From contig JAJOHG010000006.1 of NCBI GenBank assembly GCA_021029095.1, forward strand, positions 434,001 to 498,000: a stretch of DNA of 64,000 nucleotides, in the 5' to 3' direction. The position numbers and the translations under genes are program-made. Numbering within the stretch: the stretch's first letter is position 1; each line of letters opens with the position of its first letter. Below, one piece after another: positions 47,664 through 60,322 of the stretch. The notes below the pieces were generated by a model, which saw only the letters and a program-made list of their open reading frames with translations, ran no database searches and was not told the DNA's origin. The DNA comes from Phellopilus nigrolimitatus (Eukaryota; Basidiomycota; Agaricomycetes; Hymenochaetales; Hymenochaetaceae).

Positions 47664-49175
47664 CATGTATTGTATTATGTCCATAACACGCTCTGGGTTT
47701 CCGTCTCTCTCTTTTCTCCGCTCCCGTCTGTCTGTCTGCGCTCAACGGCGTCTTACGTGGATCGCGAGACTCGCGGACTACATATTGAACATAATACGCA
47801 CGTTGAGCTGGTGGTTTGCCACACCACAATCGGGCGACACTTTTTTTATTCTAATTTGCCTCCGTTAGAGAGCCAGGAGTGCTACTGCGCTGCCGCGCAT
47901 CTCGATCAGCCTATGTATGTAGAAACGAGCCGGAGAGCTCGGGATCGCATTTGCGAAAAAGTTCAAAAAGCTGCCGCGCGACACGCGTCACGTGAGCGGT
48001 TTCCTTGCTCGCGTACAAGCTCAGAATGCTGCTACGAATATGTTCATTACTACATTGTTCTTCCTTTTTTTTTCTTTGCGTGCTCTCTTTTTGGTTAGTG
48101 CTCCTAATCAGAGCTCTGGCGGGCACGCAGGTGCGGTGTGGGGACTGTTTTGGCCAAGAAGGCGCATTCCGCATATGCTGCATTCTGCATGTACATGTTA
48201 CATGTACTCGTGAAGTACAAAAGCAAATAAAGCAATTTTTTCATGGGGCCTCCGCGGGATGTTCAGTCCGATCGTACGTATGCATGAATGCACCGACCCG
48301 CTGGAATACGAGAGGGTCTCCCGCGTTGCTGTGGAAGACAGAACGTGAGGGGGCTGTCGGTGTCACGGGCTCACACGCGCGAAGGAGGTCTCTTTTCTTG
48401 CGGGATGGTGCCGCGGCGGGAGACGGGCGTCTCTGCGGCGCTGAAGACAGACCTGTGGTTGCTTGACAGCCTTCTAATAAGAATGATAATAAAAGGAGAT
48501 CTGTCCTCGTCTCCGGCTCTCCTCGGGCTCGAGCTCTGCCTGTTGCCTGTGCGTTCCAGCCAGACATGCGACATGCGGCGGCTGGCCAAGCAGCTGCTGG
48601 CGGGGCGAAAAGACAGTTTGCCCAGATGATGGATTCCGGGCCTAGTTGCAGGTGCGCGGAGGTGCGCGGCCAGCCCAAGCTGCAGTCGAGCGAAAAGCGC
48701 AGCGCTGTGCGAGCCACAAAGTACTCTGAGCTGCAGATAACTTTGAGTAAGGCGCCGCGACTCAAGAGCTCAAAGAGAAATGTACTCACCGCTGAATAGG
48801 AGCCATGCCAGTCAACTGCTTATACCGTGGTGTCAGTATATTTTCATCCGTTTCGTTGGGGGTTAGCCAGATGCAAGTCAGGTATGTAGTAGTCATGGTA
48901 ATTTGGATAGATACATTTTAAAAAGTGCGCCAGTCTTCATCCCAAGAGGCACTCAATTCTATGTCGTATCCAAAGTCAGAAAAAAATTAAGAATGTTTTG
49001 TTCGTATGTATTTGCATGCCCAGCAAAAGCGTCGATCATGTCCCGGAAAGGAAACTATGGCCACGAGGCGGGAATTCGGGAGAGCTCAGAACGCAGCGGG
49101 CAACTCGAGCGTCTTCCTTCACCCGACCTCGTCGTCGCCTGCTCTGTCTCCCTTTCCTCGTCCTCATCGTCGGCC
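46868..49175. other. 2.3-kb spacer rich in simple repeats
   Basis: No gene recognised. It holds purine tracts (about 46965-47015), TTCG tetranucleotides (about 47298-47320), TCCG tetranucleotides (about 47384-47408), CCA/CACCAC runs (about 47455-47525) and a long CT run (47623-47661). Open frames here are products of these repeats. The right part must contain the promoter and leader of the casein kinase gene. Confidence 0.45.
47623..47661. repeat. CT dinucleotide microsatellite
   Basis: About 19 CT repeats without interruption, preceded by two poly-T tracts. Confidence 0.9.
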
Positions 49176-51333
49176 ATGGCCTCGCACGGCGCCCACTCGT
49201 CGTCGACCACTAACCTCGTCGGCGTCCACTACCGCGTCGGCAAAAAGATCGGCGAGGGCTCGTTTGGTGTCATCTTCGAAGGTACGTGCGCCTGCCTGTT
49301 GCCGCCGCTTGCGATGGGACAGAGCGGGATGCGGCGGCCGCCCCGCTAGCGCCCCCGCTACGTAGACGGTATGCTAACGGTTGACTGCAGGCACGAATCT
49401 CCTCAACTCCCAGACGGTCGCGATCAAGTTTGTGCGTGCATTATTTGCTGCTGAGTCGTGCGGATGCGCACGTCGTGGAGGCGGATGGGGCTGACCGGGC
49501 GCGCTCCGCTTGACAGGAACCGCGCAAGTCCGACGCGCCGCAGCTGCGCGACGAGTGCCGCTCGTACCGGATCCTCGCGGGATGCAGTCAGTCCTTTCGT
49601 TCCCGCCCCTGTGGACGCTGTGTCTGCCGTCTGATAGCTGATGTCTATTCTGTTCTGTTCTATTCTGTTCTGCTCTACTCCCTCGCTCCGCCGCCGTTGC
49701 ACAGCCGGCATCCCGCAGATCTACCACTTTGGGCAGGAGGGCCTGCACAACATCCTCGTCATCGACCTACTGGGCCCGAGCCTGGAGGACCTCTTCGACA
49801 TGTGCGGGCGCAAATTCTCCGTCAAGACCGTCTGCATGACCGCGCGGCAAATGGTGCGCACCGCTCCCGCTCCGTAAATCTGCCGCCCGCCCTAGCAACC
49901 ACACTCATTTCGCGGACGTAATGTTTTTGCGCAGATTTCGCGCGTGCAGATCATACACGAAAAGAACCTCATCTACCGCGACATCAAGCCCGACAACTTC
50001 CTCATCGGCCGCCCGGGGACGAAGCACGCGAACCTCGTGCACGTCGTCGACTTCGGCATGGCCAAGCAGTACCGCGATCCCAAGACGAAGCAGCACATCC
50101 CCTACCGCGAGCGGAAGAGCCTCAGCGGGACTGCGCGCTACATGAGCATCAATACCCATCTTGGCCGCGGTACGTCGTCGCTATGCTGTCCGTATCCGTC
50201 GCTCTTTGCTTAAAATTAGCCTTGGCGATGTGCCGCTGTATATATTTCCCGCTCTCGCCGAACAGAGCAGTCGCGAAGGGACGACTTGGAAGCGCTCGGG
50301 CATGTTTTCCTGTACTTCCTGCGGGGCAGCCTGCCGTGGCAAGGCCTCAAAGCCGCCACCAACAAGCAGAAGTACGAGAAGATCGGCGAGAAAAAACAGA
50401 CCACGCCGATCAAAGAGCTGTGCGACAGCTTCCCGGGTGCGTCTTCCGGCGCTGTTCGCCTCCGATCGAGATCGCACTTGCTGACAAGTATCTCTGCGCT
50501 CAAAAATAGAAGAGTTCAGCATATATCTGAACTACGTCCGCAAGCTCGGCTTCGAGGAGACGCCCGACTACGAATTCCTGCGCGAGCTGTTCTCGAAGGT
50601 CCTGAAGAACCTGGGCGAGGCGGATGATTCGAGGTATGATTGGAACGAGTTGAATGGAGGCCGGGGATGGGAATCGCAAGTCGTGCGTTCAAGCTTTTCG
50701 CTCTCCTCCGCTTCCCTATTCCTAACAATCTCTTTCTAGCTCGCGAGCTCCAGCTCCGCCCAGGGCACGCCCGACAGGCGCCGGGACGACCGCGGGAGGC
50801 GCGACGACGAGCAGCGGCGGCGCGCGTCCGCGCAGCAGCCCACGGCTTCGAACGTCGTGCCGCCCTCGCCCGCGCTCGTGCGGCACGGCTCGAAGACACG
50901 CAAGCTCCCCGCGGCGCTCGTGCCCGGCAACGCGACGCCGAACAGCGCCGCCGCGCAGGTCGGCATCCCACCCGCGTCGCCCGCGCGCCGTGCGAGCATG
51001 CAGCAACACGCGGGCGCGGGTGGCCACCCGTACGCCAGCGCACCCGCGCTCGGCGGCGGGGAGTACGGCACGGGCGCGCCGCCCGTCGCGCCCGCGGTGC
51101 CCGCGGCGGTGTCGGACCTGGATGACTCGTACACGGGGGTCGGCGGTGGCGGCGGCTACGGGCGCTCGCCGGCGATGGTGAGCCCCGCGCCGCCTGCGCT
51201 GAGCAACGTGCGCGCGCACGGCGGAGAGGTCGGTGTGGCGAACGGTGCGGGGTACGACGGGCAGCGCGCGTACGAGCAGGAGCCGCCGCGGCCGCCGCTC
51301 ATCATCCGGATCCTGACGTGCCACTGCGGGTGA
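49176..51333 (+). CDS. YCK: Casein kinase I, membrane-associated YCK type
   Basis: Ser/Thr kinase of the YCK1/2/CK1-gamma group, in yeast acting at the plasma membrane in nutrient signalling and endocytosis. Eight exons: 49176-49281, 49391-49431, 49517-49586, 49705-49853, 49935-50169, 50266-50436, 50510-50679, 50740-51333 (511 aa). Kinase motifs: [17 protein letters not shown] (Lys), the catalytic loop [24 protein letters not shown], the CK1 signature [16 protein letters not shown] and [17 protein letters not shown]. The last exon encodes a disordered Ser/Pro/Gly/Ala-rich tail ending ILTCHCG, where Cys508 and Cys510 resemble the C-terminal palmitoylation cysteines of Yck proteins. The last donor (GTCGTG at 50680) is weak but keeps frame. 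Confidence 0.93.
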
Positions 51334-52129
51334 TCGCCCTGTTGTCTCTCATACGCCTTCCCGTTTCTTTTCTGTCCTTGTGCCCGCTCCTGTCTACTTC
51401 GTTCGCTGGTTCTGCCGTTCGCATCCGCTCCTCGCTATGCTTTCGTTTTTTTTTCGTTTGTTCTCGCGCTCTCTGGATAAGGGTTGCCTGCCTGTTGATA
51501 TACTCTTACCCGGCCAGTCATTTGGATTTTTCTCTTTTCTTCTCTTCGTTCGCTGCTTCGCGTACACCGTGCATATATCCTTGGTTTCCCGTCCGTGTCC
51601 CTTCCGCATATTTTCGTCCACTCGACACCGATTCCCGCCCCTTCTCCCCCTCCCCTTCCCTCCAATCACGAACTCACTCACTCTTGGGCTCCGCAGTTGC
51701 TTTTCCGCACTAATACAACCAATGCTGTTCACATTCTCTTCCGTTCTTTCTTCCTCCATCCATCTTCTCCGATCCGTCTTATTTATGATAAGTACACCAG
51801 TTATTACACTAATGGGCCCAGACAGTTATGACGATGCAGCATGCAATGAATATGAATGACATATAAAACAGGCGGCGGCCCAGAATTTGTTTCTAGTTAC
51901 ACTTAGTGCCATAGATTGAGCAGTAAACAAAAGATATGAAAAGACGAAAGCATGATTCAAAGCAAATACACAGCAAGACGAAAAAAGAAGTACAAGCGCT
52001 CGGAATCTACAAAAGCGAAACCAGATAATCAATCAAATAGAATAAAATCAGACAGTAGATTTGCGCGGGCTCCCCTCCCAATGGTTCACAATCAACGTCA
52101 CATCGTCTGCAATCCACCAGCGAATGAGT
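51334..52129. other. Intergenic between convergent genes
   Basis: Pyrimidine-rich 3' flank of the casein kinase gene, then AT-rich sequence up to the stop codon of the JmjC gene. No gene seen. Confidence 0.5.
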
Positions 52130-55100
52130 TCACGGAAGGCGGAGGAGAGAAGACACGCCGAGCTCACTGGTGGCGGCCATGAACGCGGCATTGTACTTCG
52201 GGTCAGTGTCCAACCCGAGTGCGCTCGCCGACGTTGCCGCGCTTGTACCCACGGGCCCAGAGGGCGGGGCTACACGAGCAGCAGATGAACTAGGCGCGGG
52301 CCGGGCCGGCGCTGAAGGCGCAGGCAGCGGCGGCGGTGGGGGAAGAGCCAGCTCCCGCGGACCAGGCGAGGAGTCGCCGAAGTCGAGCTCGATATCTGTA
52401 TCTTTCCCGGGCGTGCGCGGGCGTGGTGCGCGCTCGGGGGACGAAAAATCGCCCTCGAGCGGGCGGTTCAGCATCGACGGTGTGCACTCCGGCCCCGATC
52501 GGCCCTTCTTATTCTTGTACTCGTCGTAGGGTATGCGCCGCTTCTCGTGGAGAGCGTTGGCGTCGTGCACGGGCGGTTGTTGGCGCTGGGGATGATGATG
52601 GTGGGGGTGTGGGTGGTGATTGTTTCCGCCGCTGACGCCGCCGCCGGCACTGCCGCCGTCGTTGTCACGCCCCCGATCTTCCGGCCGAACATCGCACATT
52701 CTCGGCTTCTTCCTGGCATGCTGAGTATCGTCGTTCCGTCGCTCGTCAGGCCGAGGAGCCCGCCTAACGAAATTGTTGTAGTTCGGCTGAGGTTCCCTCC
52801 GCCACTGGGGCACAGCTGTAAAAGAATGGAGTCAGCAGGATAGAACAGGATGCACATTTCCGAGCAATACTGACCAGAGTTGTCGTCTTGCCTCGCTTTC
52901 CTGCGCTGCTCAGACGCCTGCGCATGCGGGCCTCTGAAGGGAGGACGCCTGCCAGGGAAAGGTCGATTGTTGTAGTCTCTGAAGTCCGGGAACTCGGCCT
53001 GGAACGGATTGTGGAACGGATTGCGGGCATTCCGTAAAATGCGATGAGTTTCGAGCGGACGAGCAGTTAAAATTGCTCGAAGCACGTACCTGGGGTCGCG
53101 CAATGCTGGTATTAATTGTGTGGCCCTGGATCAGCACGGAGGACGAAGCTTGCTGCATATTTCGCATTTCCAACTGATGCAGCTTTTCCCTGAGAACTTC
53201 AATCTCGCCGGTTAAATATTCATTCTTGTGCATTAACCTGTACGCTATCTGGGATGGGTCGTGATCTTGTCGCGACCTAACGCGGTCCTTGAGACTAGTA
53301 ATCACGTCGGTCAAATAGGAAATTTGGGATTCCAGATCCACCATGCGGTTGGCGAGTGGGGATGAAAATTGAGGGTTGGCAGTCGAAGTAGACCCGTGAC
53401 CGTAATCGGGTTGGCTAGGTGGGGCAGGATACGGTGAAGGATTGGGCATTGAAGACTGAGCAGGAATGCTCAAGTGAGGCTGTACCGGTGCAAACGCCGG
53501 GCCTGGTGGAAACGTCGGCGCCATAAAAGGCGACGGAACGGGCGGGCGTGATACTACGTGTGGCGAGACGAGTGGACGAGGTGGTGTGTATGTCGGTCCC
53601 GTGGGAACTGAGGATGTATGTGCAGGTGCGGGCGTCGCCACGACGGGAAGAGCTGGAGATACAGGCCTTGGCACTCGAGCTAGCAATGGTGGTGAAGCTG
53701 TAGCGACCCCGTGTTCGGCCGCAGGAAGAGGACCAGACCCAGACGCATCACGTGATGAAGTCGGTGCAGGCGCCTCAGGCGAAGATGCTGGAGCAGGCAT
53801 AGGAGCCTCATTCGCCTGCTCACCTGTAGACTTTCTGCGTTTTTTGAATGCCATACCTTCAAATGGCTTCGATAAGGGGGGTGGGCGCTTCTGTGTACCT
53901 TTGAGACAGTGGCGGAGGGGCCGATCGCTGTCATTGTCGTCGTCATCGGATGACCTAGAAGAATCCGACTCCTCAATCACGATCACATCGTCCCGCGCCC
54001 TCGTCCTTCCGCGCTTAAGTGTTTGAGCAGGTTCCATTGTAGCTGCAGTCGCCGCCGACTTCGGACGTCCAACGCCGACGGTCGGGCGCGGTTTCGACAT
54101 AAATGTGTTTGTAGAAGCAGCTGGGACCACAATCTTCGTTATCCTCATTTTCGGGGGAGTAGGGTATTCGGAACTGCTTGCGACGGGAGACGAGGTAGCA
54201 GGGACTACTGAGGTCTTTCGAAGACGAGACGGTCTAGCTTTCGTCGCCCTGGAATCCCCATTGCCGGGGAATACTGATACCAAAGCCTTAGTAAATGAGA
54301 CAGCTTTCAATCACAAGTTCTCTTTCTTATTATTGTAGATACAGGGCTTACATCATGAATAGATGCATGCGGGGTGCCCGCTCTCAGCACCGACCTGGGT
54401 GTAGAGGAAGCGGGTTCGTCCACTGCTTTGTCCTTTTTCGACGAAAACCTGGCTCTTTGCTCGGCGTTCAAGGTCGGCACCAGAACATACGGAAAAGGCG
54501 CCCGAGGTCGGGATTTGGCATCAGTCGAGGACTTGGTCGTGGGCGAAATAACTGGCGGCTTGGGTCTAGATATAATCGTAGATTGCAAGGGCTCCGGAGA
54601 CACAGAGCGAGAGATCGACGTGGCGGACTCAGAATCGTCGTCCTCACCCAGGACAGCTCCGGTAAAGCCCTCGACGCCGGACCCAGACTCCTCGGATTGC
54701 TATAAATGAACCTCGCTCAGCATACAATATTCGAGACACCGGGAGAAGATGAAAGGAAAACACCAGAGGAAATAACCTACCAAGTCCAACTCGCGATACG
54801 TCTCATTGTCATACCAGCCCGACTTCCCTTGCTTGCTCAGCGGGATACACGTGCCATACGTCTGTGCGTGCAAAACAAGGCTGACGCGCATGTCGCACGG
54901 GCCGCCGGTCTCCTCTGCATTCTGTGCGGCCTGCTGCATGTCCTGATAGCGCACCTTTTTGTCCCCCCTGAGGGTATGCTTGCTGTGCCAAATTTCTTGC
55001 GTGTCATCTTTCGCGTACCACTCCAACGCATCGGCGACGTAGAAACCGTCGATGAGGATGTGTCGAAAACAGCGTCCATGGTGGCACTTTTTGCAATTAA

Positions 55101-57515
55101 GAACCCCCGAGGCGGGGGCAAGGTGCGAGGCTTGCCTTCGGCATGTCATGTCCAATTTCTGTTATTATTCTCATTCGTATCCTTCTTATTTTTACAACTA
55201 TGAAGAGGACACGCACCTTGAAGCGGCCTGCGACCCTAATGTCCAGAAGCTGACAAGCTGCCGCGAAAATTCCCGGGTGATCGACAACGCGATGTATGGC
55301 TCTGCAATTTTTACAATAGAAAGTGAGTAAATACTAATGCTCCAATCTGTCACGAACTTACTGATGCGAGAGAGCAACCACTTTCACAACATTGACGTGC
55401 CCCTTCTTTACATAGCCCTCAAAGTTCACCAAGCTCTGCGCCATGTTCTGCGCGCGCAGGAGTACGTCCATGGGGTAACGCTGCACAGGCGTCATAATCA
55501 AGCACTGGCACGAGCGACCTTCGACGTAGCAGCCTGGACAAACAGTAAAACTGTCGGTATCCGAGAGAAGACCTCCAGGAGGATGGCCATTGATATCATA
55601 AGTGACACATCGCTTGCACTCGAAGAAGCTCTGGAAGATGTCTGCACCGCAGAAGTCGCACGTGAGGCCATCGAGGTACTCTGGCGCGGATGCGGATATT
55701 GGAATGCGAGGGACGTTGTCGAGCACAGACGGCGTCGTCTGCGAGACCCGCAGCTCGCACTGCGTCGAGCCCTGGTGCTCCTCCTTCAGGATCTTGTCGA
55801 AGACGATGAGAAGCGTACGGACATGCTTGATAAGTAGCGAGTGCTCGTCGGAGAGGGCGATGCGCGTTTCGCATTTCGAAGATGAAGACGATGGAAGGGG
55901 ACTCTCCCAAGGTGTCGGCGAAGAAAGCGATCTCGAAGACGAAAACGGCGATGATAAGGGTGATTGCGCAGACAGAAGCACGCTTTTCGGCGTGTTTGCG
56001 ATGAGCTGTTCTTGGGCTTCCTTGAGATCCTCAGTGAATTTCAAAAGGGCACGGTACACCATCGCTTTGATCCGATAGGTTTCAGGTCGACATACCCTTT
56101 GTGATTGGAAACATCAACATCAGCATCAACATCACGAACAGATGTCGATGAGAGCAACCGGGTACCTACCGTCTGTAGATCGGAAGCTCGTGGTGAAACG
56201 CGATTGAAAGACCTTCAACGGTCATGCGCGACCACGACGTCTTAATCGTCAGGCCGCCGTGGTTGACGACCTGGTGGCAGCTGCGACGCGGGACGAGTAC
56301 GAGGTCCCCGAGCCGCTGCTCCGCGACGAACACCGCGAACGGCGCGCGTGCAAAGTCCGCAGGTGGCACGACGAGCGCCTCGTGATCAAGCTCCGCGCCT
56401 CGCGCATGAAAAAAAGCCGCCGCGCGCGGCGCGTCTGCAGAGCGCGTCATGAACCAGAAGGAGGAGCCTCCTTTCTCTGTGTGGCACATGAGATTCTGGC
56501 CCGAGGACGCACAGAGGTCCTTGTGTGCGGCAGTGAATGTGTCGCCGATGCCATGGTAGCACATGAGTGTCTCGACGCGCTCCTGCGATCCTACTTTAAT
56601 CTTCAAAACACTAACCAAGTAATTAAAGACATACATGTTCTGGGAGGAACTCAAGTACATCCTCTGGGCCACCTGGCTTCAGCATTTCGGGAATGCCGCT
56701 GTCCATAAGCCAGGAGCGCCACTCCGGGGGACAGACCGCGTCCTTCCCATACAACCTTTCTGTTTCTAATATCACAAAAGGCAAATTGATTCCAATAATC
56801 AGATCAGAGTAATCATTCGGACATACCGCCCTCCGATGCATATCTCGGTGCAGCTCTACTCTTCTCGACGAACTCCTTAAACGGGAGCTCCTTGTCCTTG
56901 CGGGAAACGCAGTCCCTTACCGCAATCCCTAAACGAATTAGAAATGAGCGAAGAAAATTAGTTTTTTGATTCAGAAGCACGAGAAAAGAACGCACGCTCG
57001 TCGCCGTGTTCGAGCAGCCATTCAAAGCTGAACAGTCCATCGCGCGGCCAGTGCGGGGTCTTGTCCCAACCTTCGATGATCAGCGGCATCCCAGATGCCT
57101 CGTGCTCCCTAATTATCTTTTCCAGACGCACTGCGCTCTGAAGCGCAGAGACGCGCGGGACGCGCTGCATGCGCGCGCCGAGCGCGAGCAGGCCGTCGAG
57201 CGTCCACCCTTCCGTCGTCGTCGGTGGCGGTGCCGCGAGGGTGGCACCGAAGGCCTTCGTTTCGGACGGCCGCGCCTTCATCGTGAGTTTCGCGGACGGG
57301 TGGTGGCAGACGGCTGCAGCGCCGCAACCGTTGCGTGTCGAGCTCGAGCTCGCCGCCCGAGCGGGCGTGAGTGGGCGTGACGACAACGTGAGTGGTGACG
57401 GAGTCACGGGCGGCGCGCCGGGGACCTCGGACTGTATACGCATCGGAGACGACGAGCTCGACGAGGGCTCGCCGACGACAACAGCGGTCGCAGACTCGCA
57501 CATCGCGATTGCCAT
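52130..57515 (-). CDS. Large JmjC-domain protein (putative histone demethylase-like)
   Basis: Fe(II)/2-oxoglutarate-type JmjC protein, probably nuclear. Eleven exons join in frame (minus): 57515-56996, 56928-56827, 56765-56635, 56600-56170, 56096-55362, 55301-55217, 55158-54781, 54699-54352, 54286-53090, 52998-52875, 52815-52130; about 1578 aa. The JmjC core has YHGIGDTFTAAHKDLC with His277 and Asp279 and the distal His360 in PRRSCHQVVN, so the iron triad is complete. A Cys-rich region follows (CDFCGADIF, FECKRC, CPGCYVEGRSCQC, later CKKCHHGRCFRH), likely zinc-binding. The C-terminal half is Ser/Pro-rich with an acidic patch, a coiled coil (MVDLESQISYLTDVITSLKD) and a His/Pro/Gln-rich end. 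Splitting into two genes near 54310 is possible but the splices join cleanly. Confidence 0.8.
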
Positions 57516-58124
57516 GATGGGGGAGGTAATGAAGAAACAAAGCCAGACGGGCAAGCTATCAGCTCGCGTTTTTCAAAGGCGTCTAGGGCATCTGAGGCTG
57601 CACGGCCATGCTTCAGTGATTAACCCAGCTTCCTGTTCTGGGTAGTGCATATACTTATGAATGATCGAAGGAACTCGGAAGTGCTTCACGTCGCCCAGGG
57701 CAATTTCGAGAACAGCATGAGAACAAGAGCACTGCACATGAGATCGCAACGTGTAGACCCTATGTAGACGCCCGTCGATTATCGCTCGATACGAGGGGAT
57801 TTGGAAGATAAAATAATCATCGATTTATTCCTTTTTTCGCATGGATACATAGCGGGAATTACTGCAGGTAATTTGGTCTAGTTTGTCCCGAGGTACAAAT
57901 AGTAGAGCGCACATACAGACATATAGGGAAAACACTCGCCAACAACAGAAGACTGCACAGGCCGCACAGATAGAAGTCAAGAGACACAGGAATAAATAAC
58001 CCAGAAGAGCGAGATGCACGACAGCGTGGACCAACAGAGTTTGATTCGTCCAATACAAAGCCCGTTAGACGCTGAGACTTTAAGGAAATATGTTCGCTAG
58101 GCGTGTGAAGCCCTTGGTGACTCC
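57516..58124. promoter_or_regulatory. Spacer with the JmjC gene promoter
   Basis: Lies between the JmjC start and the stop codon of the RING gene, both minus. A small open frame (58058-57825) has a hydrophobic Cys-rich reading but no support. Otherwise AT-rich. Confidence 0.4.
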
Positions 58125-60038
58125 CTAGCCCCTTGTCGGGCCTGGTGCAGGATGCGAGCCAATCGACGGCACGAAGCGATTTGGATGGCCTGATGACGTC
58201 GCATTCATCGACGGCGTGGACGGCACGAATCGGCGTGAGGCGGTCGTCGGCGTAGACGCCACGAAGTAACGCCCCGTTGACCCATTCGTCCCTGGCCCTG
58301 CTGAGGCCGGAGCCAAGGAAGGGACAAACCGGTGCGGCGGCGCCTGGTCAATAAATTGCAGCTGACCCTGGGCGTACACGTTCTGGTCATCTTCCAAGAC
58401 AGTGAAATGGCTAGAAGGCGTCTGTGAGTGGAGTTGTGTCGAGCTGCGGACGGCCGGGGGCTGGGGCATCCTCATTACCCGTTGTTGCTGCTGCCCGAAG
58501 GCGAGCGGGTTTGACGGACCTGTCAAACGGGAACAGGAGAGTCGTATGAAGGAACGAGCGTGTTCAACGCATGTCACCGGCGCTCACCCTGGTTCGCTTC
58601 TACGGAAATTCGTGGAGTCGCGGCACGCTGCATCTGGCGGCCTTGCACAAGGCCTTGTTGCTGGCGGGCGTAAGCCGGTGTGGGTGGAGGAGGCATAAGT
58701 CGCCGGTCGTTCTGGGTCTGCATCTGCCGCGTGGGGGCTTGCTGCGCGTGCGAGAGCACCTGCGGCATCTGCATATGCGCCGCCTGCGGCGGATCATATG
58801 CGTATTGCCTAGAAGACCGAAGTAAGGAGCGAAAGAGACGTTGACGGCCAAGGAGATGTAAGGAAAGAGCCAGTTCAACGGTAAACAGACATGAAAGTAA
58901 GGAAGGCAGGGAACAAGTTTGAAGGTAAAGAATCGGAGACGGAGAAGATATAAGCGGAGCCCGAAGAATGAAATGAAACAACCCACTTCGAGAACGTACT
59001 CGAGCCAGGTCTGTCCGTCCGCACCTGCTGCCCGCTCCTCGCGCCGTCTGTGCCACCCGGCTTCACGAACGACGGAGGTGGGTCGTGGTCCGGCGGAAGT
59101 GTGATGCGGGGCGGGCCTAGCGGGGTGCGTATCGACCTCGGGCTAGATGTGGCCCTTAAATAGTCCAGCCCACATGAGATCCTCTGGCTTAGAGGGGCGT
59201 AAGAGACGCATACATACACTCGTGGGTCCACCATGCGCCGCTTCCCGTTCGCGTTGACGGCCTGGCCCGGTTCCTGCGGCACAGCCCGCCCGCTGCACAG
59301 CTGCTCGTTCTCGCGCTTCAGGGCTTCATAATCTCTAAAAACGCGACGAAGTAGGAGTCGCCTCCGATTGTTCATAGAGATACGGAAGGGACACGCACTG
59401 CTTGAACGCCCTCACCGCGGCGACCTCGCCCTTCAGGCGTTGAATGAGCGACTCGAAGCGTACGCTACGGCTCTTGTAGTACCGTATTTCAGCTGCCATG
59501 CTCTCATGTTGGAACTACGCGTCAACATCAGAATTTAATTTCCTTTTATACACGAGTAGACGATGGAACCTTGGCAGCCTGCGCGAGCGCGTCCATCCCA
59601 TACGGGACCGAGCGAAACCAATCCGACATCGGCGGGGGCATCTTCGTAACAGGTCGACGGTCCGTTCACCGCTGGTCAGACTTCATTTTCTGGCAACTGT
59701 AATTTTTTGTTACCTCTTTCTGCAGCGGCATGAGCTCGATCCCTAGCGCGCTACAGACCGGACAGCTTTGGTCTGCATCTATTTCACGCATGCGCAGTAA
59801 GTACGCAAGATCACAGCGCACGCCCGCAGTCACGCCGTCTCGCGAGGAACGTACTGAGATGCGCGTTGCACAGGATATGGCCGCACTCCGTGATCCAGAA
59901 CGGTACAGAAGGCGCGGCGACACCGTCACGCGAGAACGCGAGGTGGCATTTTGCGCAGTTAACGAACTCCCAGAAGTCGGACTCTTGCTGCTGTTGCGGT
60001 TGTTGCTGCGTTCGTACGTTTGAAGCAGCTTGGTCCAT
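58125..60038 (-). CDS. RING coiled-coil protein, HEI10/Zip3-like
   Basis: The layout of a C-rich RING followed by a coiled coil matches the meiotic crossover E3 ligases Zip3/HEI10/CCNB1IP1. Exons (minus): 60038-59855, 59778-59714, 59641-59570, 59514-59399, 59334-58987, 58808-58588, 58519-58125 (466 aa). The RING is VNCAKCHLAF, then FWITECGHILCNAH, then SCPVCSALGIELMPLQKE, with wide spacing as in HEI10. The coiled coil spans roughly residues 108-170 (HESMAAEIRYYKSRSVRFE, LIQRLKGEVAAVRAFKQ, DYEALKRENEQL). The C-terminal half is disordered and Gln/Pro-rich with repeated RFVPS motifs (four close copies), possible binding repeats. A short intron might be cut from exon 5. Divergent from SPP2. Confidence 0.75.
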
Positions 60039-60322
60039 TAGTAGCACCAGTATTAGCAGTACTAAGTTGCAGGTCTCAGTCCAGTCCAGCCAGTAGATAT
60101 TGATCTTGTAAGAGCCAGTAGTTTAGCGAGATTAGAGTAGCTTTGTTGTATATTAGCAGAGCTTTTAGAGTGAATAGATTGTTGCGAACGACGAGCGAAA
60201 CGTAGTGGACGGGAGCCGCAGGGACGTGGTGGATGAGTTACACGACCGCGTCGGTAATGAATTTCCACGGACTATATTGGGTATCTTTTCCATAACCGTC
60301 GATGGCTCTCTAGTCAACCATC
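60039..60322. promoter_or_regulatory. Divergent promoter of the RING gene and SPP2
   Basis: 284 bp between the two start codons with no coding region. It holds repeated TTAGCAG/TTAGCGAG-type words near 60045-60165 and no clear TATA box. Confidence 0.4.

Noticed and set aside
46890..48098. 402-codon plus-strand frame after GID4
   Set aside because: It runs through CT, TTCG and CCA repeats; low-complexity translation with no start context or domain.
55077..55140. Frame shift in the JmjC gene at the CKKCHH region
   Set aside because: An acceptor at about 55159 (AACAG) restores the frame without any indel.
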